This document shows, piece after piece, positions 26,249 to 35,193 of a stretch of DNA of 47,263 bases; position 1 is the stretch's first letter, and every line of letters begins with the position of its first letter. The notes under the pieces were generated by a model. That model saw only the letters and a program-made list of their open reading frames with translations. It had not been told where the DNA came from and searched no databases. Position numbers and translations under genes: made by a program. The stretch is taken from contig JAUHYL010000029.1 in NCBI GenBank assembly GCA_030426545.1, forward strand, positions 1 through 47,263, in the 5' to 3' direction. Source of the DNA: Gammaproteobacteria bacterium. GTDB taxonomy: Bacteria > Pseudomonadota > Gammaproteobacteria > Pseudomonadales > Halieaceae.

Positions 26249-27049
26249 CTAGACAGCCGCACTCCGGGCAGAAAACTTCTTGCGCAGCAGTACCAGACCC
26301 AGAAGGATCATGGGCAGGCTGCCCGGTACCGGCGTCTCACTGGGGGGGTCTTCGCTGGTGGAGGTCTTGACCAGGTCCAGCTTGAAGCCGTCGTCGCCAT
26401 AGTCGCCACCGCTGCCGAACACAGGGTTATAGACACCGATCAGCCACTTGGTGGACATGACATCACCCGGGTTAACGGCGTAGTAGCTAAGGCCGACACC
26501 GCTGTAGTTACCCACAGAATCGTAGTTGCCGCCATTGCCTGAGAAGATATCGGCCCAGGTATTACCGGCCAGGCTGGAAGAGCCGGTGCCGTCGTAGGCG
26601 AGGATTGAGATATCCGTCTTGTTGTTGCCGGCGCCACGCGCCCAGCTCAGGTCGATGCCTTCAAGGGCAACGGCTGTGTCGAACTCCAGCAGTACCATGT
26701 CGAATTCGCCATCGGGGTCGCTGGTGACACTGTCGATTGAGTGATCGGGTGAGGAGGTGCCCTCGTCCCGGTTCTGCACACCCAGTGAGCTGCTGTTGGC
26801 CCAGATCAGCTTCGCGTTCTGTACCTCGTCGTCACCGCCCAGATCCTCAGTATCGGACCAACCGGAAACCGTAAGGCCTACGCCGCCTTCTGACATGCTG
26901 AGGGTGTTACCCCAGTTGCTGCTGCTGAAACTGTCGCTTGAAGGATCCCAATTCCACATCTGAATAGCGGAAAAGGCCGGGGCAGACATGCACAGGGCGA
27001 GCCCGGCGAACAACGTCCGAACACTCCTTTTGCCTCGAATAATGACCAT
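26249..27049 (-). CDS. Exosortase-dependent surface protein, XDP1-like, with PEP-CTERM-type tail
   Basis: The 266-residue protein has a signal peptide (FAGLALCMSAPAFSA) and a beta-rich surface domain with WGNTLSMSEGGVGLTVSGWSD, VLLEFDTAVALEGIDLSW and KWLIGVYNPVFG, as in family XDP1. The C-terminus is the sorting signal: VPGSLP (241-246), a hydrophobic stretch and basic RKK (256-258). An exosortase would cut there and anchor or release the protein at the surface, usually with exopolysaccharide. AAGGAG lies upstream of ATG 27049. The promoter region has a sigma-54 site. No exosortase gene is in this window. Confidence 0.85.
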   Translation of the reverse strand: MVIIRGKRSVRTLFAGLALCMSAPAFSAIQMWNWDPSSDSFSSSNWGNTLSMSEGGVGLTVSGWSDTEDLGGDDEVQNAKLIWANSSSLGVQNRDEGTSSPDHSIDSVTSDPDGEFDMVLLEFDTAVALEGIDLSWARGAGNNKTDISILAYDGTGSSSLAGNTWADIFSGNGGNYDSVGNYSGVGLSYYAVNPGDVMSTKWLIGVYNPVFGSGGDYGDDGFKLDLVKTSTSEDPPSETPVPGSLPMILLGLVLLRKKFSARSAAV

Positions 27050-27128
27050 AAAATTCTCCTTTTCGTCGCGGCGGCCTCAGTACTTCAGTCACGGGCGCCA
27101 CATTTCCCTGTTTTGGTCACTCTAGTAC

Positions 27129-27145
27129 TGCAATATCCAGGCCTA
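27129..27145 (-). promoter_or_regulatory. Candidate sigma-54 (-24/-12) promoter for the XDP1-like gene
   Basis: On the minus strand TAGGCCTGGATATTGCA matches the consensus YTGGCACGRNNNTTGCW in 11 of 14 defined positions, with the GG and GC pairs at exact spacing. The start would be near 27118, giving a leader of about 70 bases. PEP-CTERM genes are known to be under RpoN with PrsK-PrsR in other bacteria. The gap 27050-27297 is otherwise AT-rich with nothing else recognised. Confidence 0.6.
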
Positions 27146-27297
27146 ATTCATTATGTTATTGTATTTAAAGGAATTAAACAAAATCTGGGCCATTATAAAG
27201 GAGCATGGCGCTGAAAACTGTAAGATTTTTCGACGTGATCTGGTTCACAGTTCCCCGTGGGGGCTCAATCCGGCGTTCTCAGGGCGGTTCTGGCCCG

Positions 27298-28143
27298 CTA
27301 CCGGGCCGTGCTGTAGACCGAAAGGGGAGCGACCGCGGCAAAGTGGGCGTCGAGATCTGCCAGGGTCAGCGAATGTGCCGATTCGAGCACATGCTCTTCG
27401 GCGGGAGAGCGCCACAGGGCGGTGCGGTGACCATTGAAGGTCAGGCACTGGCCGTTGAAGGCGCTGGCGGCATCACTGGCCAGCCAAACCAGGCCCCGGG
27501 CCACGTCTTCCGGCTCCCCAAAACCCATTTGAAGCGCTGATTTGTCCGCCGCGTCGATCAGGGGCTGGGTCATATCCGTGCGCGCAATCGGCCACATGGC
27601 GTTCACGCGCACCGCGTGGCGCGCCAGTTCCTTCACCGCGGTGTACATCATCCCCATCATACCGGCCTTGGCCGCGGCGTAGTTGGTTTGCCCGAAGTTG
27701 CCCACCAGCCCTGACGCCGAGGTAATCTGGATGATGTGGCCCGCTCCCTGCGCTTTCATCGCCGCAGCGGCTTCGCGGGTGCAGAGGAAGGCCCCGCGCA
27801 GATTCACCGCGATCACCTCGTCGAACTCGGCATCGCTCATCTTGAGCAGCGTGCGATCGCGCACGATGCCCGCATTGTTGACCATGACATCGATCCCGCC
27901 ATAGGCATCCACGCAGGTCTCTACCAGGGCGCGGCACACCTCCGTCTGGGCGATACTGCCGGCCACCGCAGTCACCGGCACGCCGCGCTCCCTGAGTTCG
28001 GCCTCGACCCGGGCCAACGCTTCGCCATTGGTACCGTTGATCACCAATGAAGCGCCCTCCTCGCCACAGGCCAGGGCGAAACTTCGCCCCAGACTGCGAG
28101 ATGAGCCGGTGATAACCATGCGCTTGCCTGCCAGTCTACCCAT
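27298..28143 (-). CDS. Short-chain dehydrogenase/reductase
   Basis: The 281-residue protein has the SDR motifs: nucleotide-binding TGSSRSLG (12-19), NNAG (89-92), and the catalytic set Ser142, Tyr155 and Lys159, with the Ser-to-Tyr spacing of 13 seen in FabG. A 40-residue C-terminal extension (SPAEEHVLESAHSLTLADL) is longer than in FabG and like some SDRs linked to fatty acid or steroid oxidation. ATG 28143 has GGAGAG eight bases upstream; GTG 28152 is also possible. It is divergent from a TonB receptor, 94 bases away. The substrate is unknown. Confidence 0.85.
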   Translation of the reverse strand: MGRLAGKRMVITGSSRSLGRSFALACGEEGASLVINGTNGEALARVEAELRERGVPVTAVAGSIAQTEVCRALVETCVDAYGGIDVMVNNAGIVRDRTLLKMSDAEFDEVIAVNLRGAFLCTREAAAAMKAQGAGHIIQITSASGLVGNFGQTNYAAAKAGMMGMMYTAVKELARHAVRVNAMWPIARTDMTQPLIDAADKSALQMGFGEPEDVARGLVWLASDAASAFNGQCLTFNGHRTALWRSPAEEHVLESAHSLTLADLDAHFAAVAPLSVYSTAR

Positions 28144-28237
28144 TGAGGTCACTCTCCACTGCCGAATCCAGTGCTACTCTTACGCAACTGAAGCATAACC
28201 GCTACGCGGTCATGACGCTGACGGAGGTATAACCCGT

Positions 28238-30517
28238 ATGACCCCGCTGAAGCGTTACTCCGTTGCCTGCTGTTCACTGCTAGCCCTGCCCGCCCTGCCT
28301 CCGGCCGCCGCCCTGGCCACTGAACTGGAGGAAATCATAGTCACGGCGAACCGCCGCGAGCAGAGCCTGCAGGAGGTCGCAATCTCCGTCGCCGCGTTCA
28401 CCGATGAGTTCTTCAGAAACAGCGGCACGACCAACCTCAAGCAACTGGAGCAATACACCCCCAGCCTCAAGATCGCCGCCGTGCAGGACAGCCGTTCCAC
28501 CTCCATCCGCATTCGCGGCATTGGCTCCATCGGCAGCAACGCCGGCATCGATCCCAGCGTGGGCCTGTTCATCGATGGCGTCTACCAGGGCCGCGCAGGT
28601 ATGAGCATCGCCGATTTCATGGATACGGAGCGCGTAGAGGTACTGCGCGGGCCGCAGGGCACATTGTACGGGAAGAACACTGCGGCCGGTGCCCTCAACA
28701 TCATCTCCAAAGTGCCGACGGAATCACTACAGGGCGAAGTACAGGCGGTTGCCGGTAACTACGCTGCGCTGGAACTGCGCGGCCTGATCAACCTTCCGCT
28801 GGGTGATAGCGGCGCCGCTACTCGATTCAGCGGTTACCACGTTGAGCGCGACGGCTTTGACAACAATCGTACCCTCAACGATGAAGTCAATAACGCCGAC
28901 CGCTGGGGCGTGAAGAACAGGACGTGGTTGAGCCTGGGCAGCTTCGGCGACCTGCTGATAACGGCGGATTATGCGGAAGAAAACAGCGACTGCTGCGCCC
29001 CGGACATTATCGAATACGAAGGCGCGGGCTCTGCGCTGGGCGTACCGTTTTCACTGCTCGCCGACGCCGAGGGCATGCCGTTGCCACCGGAAGACCCGTT
29101 TGATCGAGACCTCTACTTCAACCAGCCATGGACAAACGCGGTCAACGTGGGCGGGGTGGCTGCCGAATGGAATCTTGAACTGACCAGCGAAGCGACCATC
29201 ACCTGGCTCAACGCCTGGCGTCAGTACCAGAACGACAGTCGTTTCGACGGCGATTTTTCGCCCTTTACCGCCGTCAGTGGCGCAGCGGAGGTTGACTACG
29301 ACCAGTATTCCAGTGAAGTACGATTTACCTCGCCGGAGAGCGAGACGTTTGACTACGTCGCCGGGCTGTACCTGTACTACTCCGACATGCAAACCGATGG
29401 TGAAACCGGCATGCTGGCGCCGCTGGGACAACTGTTCGCCGGCGGCCTGATTTTGCCCGAGGGCTCCGTCAACTTCGACGAAAACCGGCACCAGACTACC
29501 AGCTACGCCGCCTTCGGCCAGGCGAACTGGCACCTCAATGCCGACTGGCGGCTTACCCTGGGCGCGCGGGTAACCCACGAGGAAAAATCACGCGATGGGC
29601 TGCAACGTACCGAACCCACCTCCCTGCTCGACGCTCCCCCCATAGCCGGCCCCGATATCGCCACCGACGATACGCGCTCTGGGACTGATGTGTCCCCGTC
29701 TGCCAGTGTGTCCTGGTTCCTGCGGGAGGAGCTGATGCTGTACGCGAGTTTGAGCCAGGGCTTCAAATCCGGCGGCTTCAACCAGGTACGCACCGCCGTC
29801 GGCGCGCCTGCGGAATTTGACGATGAGCGCTCGCGTAATTACGAGATAGGCTGGAAGGGAAGTTGGCTGCAAAGACGCCTGCAGGTGAATGGCACCCTGT
29901 TTTTCGTCGACTACGATGATTTTCAGGCGCAGGGTTTCGACGGCGCCAATATAACCGTGCGCAATGCCGGCTCGCTGGAAAGCAAGGGCATCGAACTGGA
30001 TATCGTCTGGGTACCCCATGCAAACGTCACGCTGGGTAGCGCCATCGGCTACAACGACGCCGAGTATTCCGATTTCACCAGTGGCGAGTGCACCATGGAA
30101 CAACTGATCGCAATCACCGGTGGCAGCCCCTTCATCCCGCCAGACTGTGTACAGGACCTCACCGGGAAGCCCCTGGATAACGCACCCGAGTGGACGGTCA
30201 GCAGCTTCCTGCAGTACGACGCGGATCTGACCAGTGCGCTCGGCTGGTTTGGTCGCCTCGAATACAATTACACCGATGAATTTTACATGGCGCAGGACCT
30301 GGACGAGAACCTGCTCAATGACGCCGCGCACCTGGTAAACGCAAGGCTGGGGCTGCGCGGATCTGCGCGTCAGTGGGAAGTCGCCGCCTGGGTGCGCAAC
30401 CTGCTGGACGAGGAGACCTTCATCATCGGGTTTGACGTTCCAGTGCTCAGCGGTTACGCGGCCATCAACGCACCCCCGAGAACCTGGGGACTGACCCTGA
30501 GCTACCGCTTTGAATAG
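28238..30517 (+). CDS. TonB-dependent outer membrane receptor
   Basis: The 759-residue protein has a signal peptide (ALPPAAALA), a TonB box region (EEIIVTANRREQSLQEV), the plug motif ERVEVLRGPQGTLYGKN, and a beta-barrel to the C-terminus (GLTLSYRFE). It is of the same type as the receptor at 11036. ATG 28238 has GGAGG at about 28223-28227. A divergent SDR may process the imported ligand. The barrel has Cys pairs in extracellular loops (CC at about 248, and two later), unlike the first receptor. Its ligand is unknown. Confidence 0.92.
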   Translation: MTPLKRYSVACCSLLALPALPPAAALATELEEIIVTANRREQSLQEVAISVAAFTDEFFRNSGTTNLKQLEQYTPSLKIAAVQDSRSTSIRIRGIGSIGSNAGIDPSVGLFIDGVYQGRAGMSIADFMDTERVEVLRGPQGTLYGKNTAAGALNIISKVPTESLQGEVQAVAGNYAALELRGLINLPLGDSGAATRFSGYHVERDGFDNNRTLNDEVNNADRWGVKNRTWLSLGSFGDLLITADYAEENSDCCAPDIIEYEGAGSALGVPFSLLADAEGMPLPPEDPFDRDLYFNQPWTNAVNVGGVAAEWNLELTSEATITWLNAWRQYQNDSRFDGDFSPFTAVSGAAEVDYDQYSSEVRFTSPESETFDYVAGLYLYYSDMQTDGETGMLAPLGQLFAGGLILPEGSVNFDENRHQTTSYAAFGQANWHLNADWRLTLGARVTHEEKSRDGLQRTEPTSLLDAPPIAGPDIATDDTRSGTDVSPSASVSWFLREELMLYASLSQGFKSGGFNQVRTAVGAPAEFDDERSRNYEIGWKGSWLQRRLQVNGTLFFVDYDDFQAQGFDGANITVRNAGSLESKGIELDIVWVPHANVTLGSAIGYNDAEYSDFTSGECTMEQLIAITGGSPFIPPDCVQDLTGKPLDNAPEWTVSSFLQYDADLTSALGWFGRLEYNYTDEFYMAQDLDENLLNDAAHLVNARLGLRGSARQWEVAAWVRNLLDEETFIIGFDVPVLSGYAAINAPPRTWGLTLSYRFE

Positions 30518-30596
30518 GGCGGAAAAGGCTGTTTTTCTGTGCCACGCGCGCCCGTATACTGCCGACCTTTGACACCTTCGTACGGGAGGAACCCGG

Positions 30597-30938
30597 ATGA
30601 GCGCACCAAGAGTGATCTACCTGTTGTTAACCATCGCCGGCGTAGCGCTGACGTGGACGTTCAACCTGCAGTTCATGGCGGAATCCGGTGGCAGCTTCGA
30701 TCTGGGGAAGTTCATGGCTGACAGTTCCAGCAATGCCGCGTCAAAGTCGCTTACCTGGGATCTGGCCATCGCCTGTATCGCGGGCCTCACCTGGATGTTC
30801 TTCGAGAGCAGGCGGCTGGGTATGAGGTTCTTCTGGGCCTATGTAATCCTCGCGTTCAGCGTGGCCTTCGCCTTTGCGTTTCCGCTATTTCTCTTCGTAC
30901 GCCAGGGCGTATTGGAGCGTTCCGCCAGTGAAGCGTAG
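30597..30938 (+). CDS. DUF2834 family small membrane protein
   Basis: The 113-residue protein has three hydrophobic segments (about 6-24, 52-70, 78-103) and the DUF2834 style layout with FNLQFM, a loop rich in Ser, DLAIACIAGLTWMFFES and a final FAFPLFLFVRQ. Function is unknown. GGGAGGA lies eight bases before ATG 30597. A -10-like TATACT at 30555-30560 could belong to its promoter, but no -35 was found at the right distance. Confidence 0.8.
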   Translation: MSAPRVIYLLLTIAGVALTWTFNLQFMAESGGSFDLGKFMADSSSNAASKSLTWDLAIACIAGLTWMFFESRRLGMRFFWAYVILAFSVAFAFAFPLFLFVRQGVLERSASEA

Positions 30939-31028
30939 TAGCAGGCGTTCCACCCGTCGTGCTGGAACCAATCCGACGTTCACCGGCCCAAGTTCTATAG
31001 ATGGACAGACACCACCGGGTACAACGCC

Positions 31029-31895
31029 TTGAATGCTGAAACCCGACCCTTTGCAGCCGACACCCACTCGGGCCTGCTGCGCAAAGACAATGAAGACTGC
31101 TTCCTGGCCGAGCCCGAACTGGGGCTGTGGCTCATTGCGGACGGTGTTGGCGGACACCCTTGCGGCGAACTCGCCAGCGACATTGTGCGCAACACCGTGC
31201 GCGAGCAGGTAGCGGCCGGTTCCACGCTGGTGGAGTCGGTTCGCGCGGCGCACGGCGCGATCATTGCTGCTGCCGACGCACAGCCGGAAGCCAAAGGAAT
31301 GGGCTCCACCGTGGTCGCCGCGCTGCTGCGCGGCCTCGACTACGAGCTGTGCTGGATCGGTGACAGTCGCGCGTATCTCTGGAGCGACCGCCTGTGGCAG
31401 GCGACCATAGATCACAACATGGCCAGCGAGTTACTCGCACAGAATGCAATCACGGCGGAGGAGGCCAGCTCACACCCGCAACGGCACATGCTCACGCGCT
31501 CGCTGGGCGCGTCCGGGGTGGCACCTGAGCCAGGCTATCGCAGCGGTACGCTGCAGCAAGGCCAACGCATCCTGTTGTGCAGTGACGGCCTGACTGAAGA
31601 GGTTTCCGATAGCCTGATCGCCCATTTAATGGCCGAGCACAAAACGCCACGCGCACAGGTGGACGCACTGATGAGCGCAGCGCTGGACGCGGGCGGGAGA
31701 GACAATATTACGGTAGTGGTGATCGACGCCACCTCCTCGCCAACGGAAGAGCAGGTGGCGCCACAAGCAGAGGCCACACAGCATTCGCGCCGCAGCGCGA
31801 GCGGTGGCAAGCCCAATGACGGCAAGTTTCCAGTAAAGGCGCTGCTGCTGGTGAGCGCCCTGCTGTTGCTGGGCCTGGCGGCAGCCTTACTGTAG
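31029..31895 (+). CDS. PP2C-family serine/threonine phosphatase with C-terminal membrane anchor
   Basis: The 288-residue protein has PP2C motifs with metal ligands: ADGVGGH (Asp38, Gly39), WIGDSRAYLW (Asp112), CSDGLTE (Asp186) and GGRDNITVVVID (Asp225). After a linker of about 40 residues a single hydrophobic segment ends the protein (ALLLVSALLLLGLAAALL), so the enzyme faces the cytoplasm from the membrane. Start TTG 31029 is the only start available in this frame after the upstream stop, and has no good ribosome binding site. It should reverse Ser/Thr phosphorylation. It faces an FHA protein, tail to tail, 67 bases apart. No kinase is in the window. Confidence 0.88.
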   Translation: MNAETRPFAADTHSGLLRKDNEDCFLAEPELGLWLIADGVGGHPCGELASDIVRNTVREQVAAGSTLVESVRAAHGAIIAAADAQPEAKGMGSTVVAALLRGLDYELCWIGDSRAYLWSDRLWQATIDHNMASELLAQNAITAEEASSHPQRHMLTRSLGASGVAPEPGYRSGTLQQGQRILLCSDGLTEEVSDSLIAHLMAEHKTPRAQVDALMSAALDAGGRDNITVVVIDATSSPTEEQVAPQAEATQHSRRSASGGKPNDGKFPVKALLLVSALLLLGLAAALL

Positions 31896-31962
31896 CCGGC
31901 CCGGGAGGTTCTCGGAAGATTCTGATCGGCGCTGGCTGAGGTACCGCCAGCCAATAGTGCGA

Positions 31963-32628
31963 CTAGCCAGCCTCGGGCGGAACGCTGCCCGCCACGCGGA
32001 AAACCACGTCATACAGGCGCACTTCATCGCCGTCGTGCAGTAATTGTTTGCCCTGTATTCGCTTGCCGTTCACTACCGTACCGTTGGCGGAATCAAGATC
32101 CTCAACGTACAGGCGCCCGGCATCCAGCGACAATCGCGCGTGGCGGCGCGATACGTTTGGATTCACCACGGCAATATCGCAATCCAGTGAACGACCCAGT
32201 TCCACTGCTTCACCCACGCCGAACTGAAGGCCGGTCAGCGGCCCGGTTTCGGCGGCGACTATCCACTCAAAGTGCTCTCGGGCATGTGCACCCTGTGCAT
32301 CGTTGGCCGCGGTGGTATGTCGACGATCATTGATTGGCGACATATTGCGCAGCACCCGACGCTCCACGAAGGAAGTCGTGCGCACAACACCACGCGGGGT
32401 GAGTTGAAAGTACCAACTGGCCAGGGCGACGACAGGCAAGCCAGCGACTGCCACGATGGATAGCGCCCGGGAGGTATCTTCGCCGTTAATACCAATGGCC
32501 GTGAACAGCACATCACCCACCAGCAGTGTGGCCACGCAGGCGATGAGATAGTAGCCGCAAGTGCGCAGCACTTTGCGCCGTTTCAACTCGCGCCAAAAGG
32601 ACGTGCCTGAACTATTAGCAGCTGTCAT
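31963..32628 (-). CDS. FHA-domain membrane protein
   Basis: The 221-residue protein has an N-terminal module FWRELKRRKVLRTCGYYLIA with two membrane segments and the block FQLTPRGV, seen in many gammaproteobacterial membrane proteins with TPR or cyclase domains. From about 120 an FHA domain follows with GR (145-146), SRRH (160-163), and SANGTVVNG (180-188), the set that reads phosphothreonine. So it is a phosphoprotein sensor at the inner membrane, facing a PP2C phosphatase gene; both could serve one kinase located elsewhere. A weak inverted repeat lies between them (31931-31951). Confidence 0.85.
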   Translation of the reverse strand: MTAANSSGTSFWRELKRRKVLRTCGYYLIACVATLLVGDVLFTAIGINGEDTSRALSIVAVAGLPVVALASWYFQLTPRGVVRTTSFVERRVLRNMSPINDRRHTTAANDAQGAHAREHFEWIVAAETGPLTGLQFGVGEAVELGRSLDCDIAVVNPNVSRRHARLSLDAGRLYVEDLDSANGTVVNGKRIQGKQLLHDGDEVRLYDVVFRVAGSVPPEAG

Positions 32629-32832
32629 GAGATCCGATCAGGTTGATGAGCCGGGCGTCCCGGTCAATGGCAGTGCGGCGTCCGGCACCTTGTCCGGTAT
32701 TGGTCGAGGATGCAGCGCTGCGGGCCCCAGTAGTGCGCACAATATAGCGTATGTCGCCTGCGCAACCAACAAAACCACAGGGGGAACATTCACGCTTATA
32801 CTACTGACAGGCACAGCAACGGGAAGCTTGGT

Positions 32833-33729
32833 ATGCAGGACGGCATCAGCCCACAGATGCGCGCGATCATCGACGTTATACCCGGGGATTTCGCCTCGCC
32901 CAGTGCTGACTACCGCGCCGTACGCCGCACGTTTGCGCCCTTTCACGGCCACCCGGTGAGCGACGAGTTGCACATCGAGCGCCAGCGCTACGGCGGCGTG
33001 GACTGTGGGCTGCACACGCTGCGGGGGGCCGCAAATGCAGCAACGGCTTTTCATCTACACGGTGGCGCTTTCGTCTCCACCGGGCTGGATGAGTACCACT
33101 TCTACGCTGAAATCATTGCGCGGCAAACCGGCTGCCGCGTACTGATGCCCGACTACCGGCTGGCGCCGGAACACCCCTATCCCGGCGCCCACGATGACTG
33201 CTATCTCGCCTGGTGCGGCGCAGTGGAAGACGGCCTGAAACCTGAAAACACCGTCCTTCTGGGGGAATCCTGCGGCGGTTGCCTGGCGCTGGGACTATTG
33301 CTCAGGTTGCGCGATGAGGGGCGTGCCATGCCCGCTTGCTTCGTATCGCTGACCGGTTGGTTCGACCTGTCTGTGGCCGGTGCCAGGTCAGCGGGCCACG
33401 ATCCCTTCCTCACACCAGAGTGGGTGCGCAATCGCGCGCACGATTACCTGCAGGGGCAGATAGCGCTGGACGACCCGCTCGTCTCGCCCGCCTACGCCGA
33501 CCTGTCTGGCCTGCCTCCGATGCTGATACAGATAGGCGAATGCGATACCGTCGCCGCTGGTGCACAACGCCTGGCAGAGCAGGCGAAGCAGTGCGCCGTG
33601 GACGTGACGACAGAACATTGGCCGGGCATGGTGCAGGGATGGCACGGACTGGCAAATGCCGGGGTGCCGGAGGCAATCGAAGCCTGGGCCAGTATCCGTC
33701 GCTACATTGCTCGCTACGTGGCCGGGTAG
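32833..33729 (+). CDS. Alpha/beta hydrolase of the hormone-sensitive lipase type
   Basis: The 298-residue protein has HGGAF (76-80), YRLAPEHPYPGA, the nucleophile elbow GESCGG (Ser146), acid Asp238 in GECDTV, and base His271 in QGWHGL. No signal or anchor is visible, so it is a cytoplasmic esterase of broad type. ATG 32833 is preceded by only a weak GGGAAG. The 204-base gap before it holds the divergent start of the FHA gene and no other signal. Convergent with the CmcJ-like gene, six bases apart. Confidence 0.85.
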   Translation: MQDGISPQMRAIIDVIPGDFASPSADYRAVRRTFAPFHGHPVSDELHIERQRYGGVDCGLHTLRGAANAATAFHLHGGAFVSTGLDEYHFYAEIIARQTGCRVLMPDYRLAPEHPYPGAHDDCYLAWCGAVEDGLKPENTVLLGESCGGCLALGLLLRLRDEGRAMPACFVSLTGWFDLSVAGARSAGHDPFLTPEWVRNRAHDYLQGQIALDDPLVSPAYADLSGLPPMLIQIGECDTVAAGAQRLAEQAKQCAVDVTTEHWPGMVQGWHGLANAGVPEAIEAWASIRRYIARYVAG

Positions 33730-33735
33730 GCCGAA

Positions 33736-34947
33736 CTAGTCAGGCGACGCCACCGCGCGGTTGAAAGGCCAGCAATCCGGCAACAGTAACGCCACGACCC
33801 GCATTTCAATGGACTTGCGTATCAAGCGGTCACAAGCGGCATCAACACGCCGCAGCCAATCTTCAGTGCCAGCGGCAAAACCATCGGCGGCTTCTCGCAG
33901 CAGTGTTTGCAAGGAAGCAAGCGCGCGCTCCAGCGCAGGCGTGCTGCCTTCCAGCACGGCGGGACCCGCCGCGCCTGCCCGTTCAGTCGCTACCTGCATT
34001 TCTCCTTGCTGCACAGCGGCGGCAACCTCGCGTAACTGGGTGTAGTAGCTTTCTACCACGTCTTCGCCGGGAAGAATGACTGCGCCATGCGGCGTGCCCA
34101 GGGTATCAAACACGTAGGCGCGCCTTGCATCCAGTTCCGAGTGAAAATACCAACGCTGCCCGCTGTGATGCAGAAACGTCCATATGTCATTCACCTTCAT
34201 GTCCGCATCCCGATCCAGAAAGGCGTCCGTGGGCAGCGCATAACGCAACTGGTGTCGACGAGCGTCGAGGCTGCTGCGATCCATGAGGGTCAATGGCCGC
34301 GTGACCTGGTCCAGGGGTATCCAAAGGTTGACCAGCATCAGCGGTGACCAGCGATTGCTGCCATCCGGTGTCTGGTGCCGGAAAAGCCAGGGCGCATTGC
34401 CCCGCATGAGCTGTTTCAACGGTGTACCACGCACGTCCTGGTCACCGTGTATCGCACGTGCGGCGCCGTGGCCGTTCATCTCGCCCATCTCGACATCCGG
34501 GTCCGGCTTCAGGTCGTTGGGCCCGGACTTGCGCATGATCAGCCCCTCCGGCGCTATGGACAACAGGCGCAGGCATTTGCCGCCGTTGAGCCGAAACACC
34601 CTGCCCGTCAGCCCCCGCCTCAGGCTGCGGGCATCTTCTGCACTGATCTCGCCGGCGCTGCGCACGCTTTCCAGTAGCGCCTGCATATCACTCAACGGCC
34701 CCAGGTCGATCGTATCGAAGCCCCTGGTGTCGAGGTCCGTGTCGAGGTTCGGCGTGGACTGCTGCACCGAGGACAGGTCAAACAATTCACACTGGTGATA
34801 ATCGAGGGAGTCCGGATCGTCCGGATCACCCAGGGTCGCCGCCCGCAGCATGCCCGCGCGCTCCTCATCCGCACTCACCGCTTCGGGAGAGAAAAAACCC
34901 AGCGGCGCCTGCAGGCTGCGCATTTCCGATGGATGAGACCCGTGCAC
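33736..34947 (-). CDS. CmcJ/NvfI-like putative 2-oxoglutarate/Fe(II) oxygenase
   Basis: This 403-residue protein resembles the CmcJ/NvfI family: an HxD pair (IHGDQ, His167 and Asp169), VNLWIPLDQVTRPLTLMD, the RWYF block (265-268) and a late PHG (His287) that could complete a facial triad. The N-terminal 100 residues and the Arg/Ala-rich end are not recognised. Members carry out oxidations such as hydroxylation or methoxylation in antibiotic and fungal metabolism; the role here is open. Start GTG 34947 has GGAG nine bases upstream; ATG 34923 is possible. The 246-base region to the next gene holds only weak hairpins. Confidence 0.58.
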   Translation of the reverse strand: MHGSHPSEMRSLQAPLGFFSPEAVSADEERAGMLRAATLGDPDDPDSLDYHQCELFDLSSVQQSTPNLDTDLDTRGFDTIDLGPLSDMQALLESVRSAGEISAEDARSLRRGLTGRVFRLNGGKCLRLLSIAPEGLIMRKSGPNDLKPDPDVEMGEMNGHGAARAIHGDQDVRGTPLKQLMRGNAPWLFRHQTPDGSNRWSPLMLVNLWIPLDQVTRPLTLMDRSSLDARRHQLRYALPTDAFLDRDADMKVNDIWTFLHHSGQRWYFHSELDARRAYVFDTLGTPHGAVILPGEDVVESYYTQLREVAAAVQQGEMQVATERAGAAGPAVLEGSTPALERALASLQTLLREAADGFAAGTEDWLRRVDAACDRLIRKSIEMRVVALLLPDCWPFNRAVASPD

Positions 34948-35193
34948 TTTTTGTCGCTCCTTGCGCCTCGAGGGCGCAGCCGCGAAATTGCCGTTAAGGT
35001 TAGGTTAGCTGGCCGCTACCGATAACGGCAACTGGCGCCAAAAACCTGCAGAGCCAATGAACCCAGACACAAAATCACTTAAACCGGTGCCCGTCAACCG
35101 CCATAAAAAACTGTAAAAGTTGTGTGATGGCAATGCCCTTGTCGTCACCAGCACCTACACTGTCTGGAAACCACGAAGAACTGGAGACTAAGG

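Noticed and set aside
27205-27540. Plus-strand frame with an AAAGGAG-like site before ATG 27205
   Set aside because: It runs antisense through the SDR 3' end, its product is not protein-like, and the codon pattern matches the minus-strand gene.
31931-31951. Hairpin between PP2C and FHA genes as a terminator
   Set aside because: Six-bp stem with a nine-base loop and no T-run; too weak.
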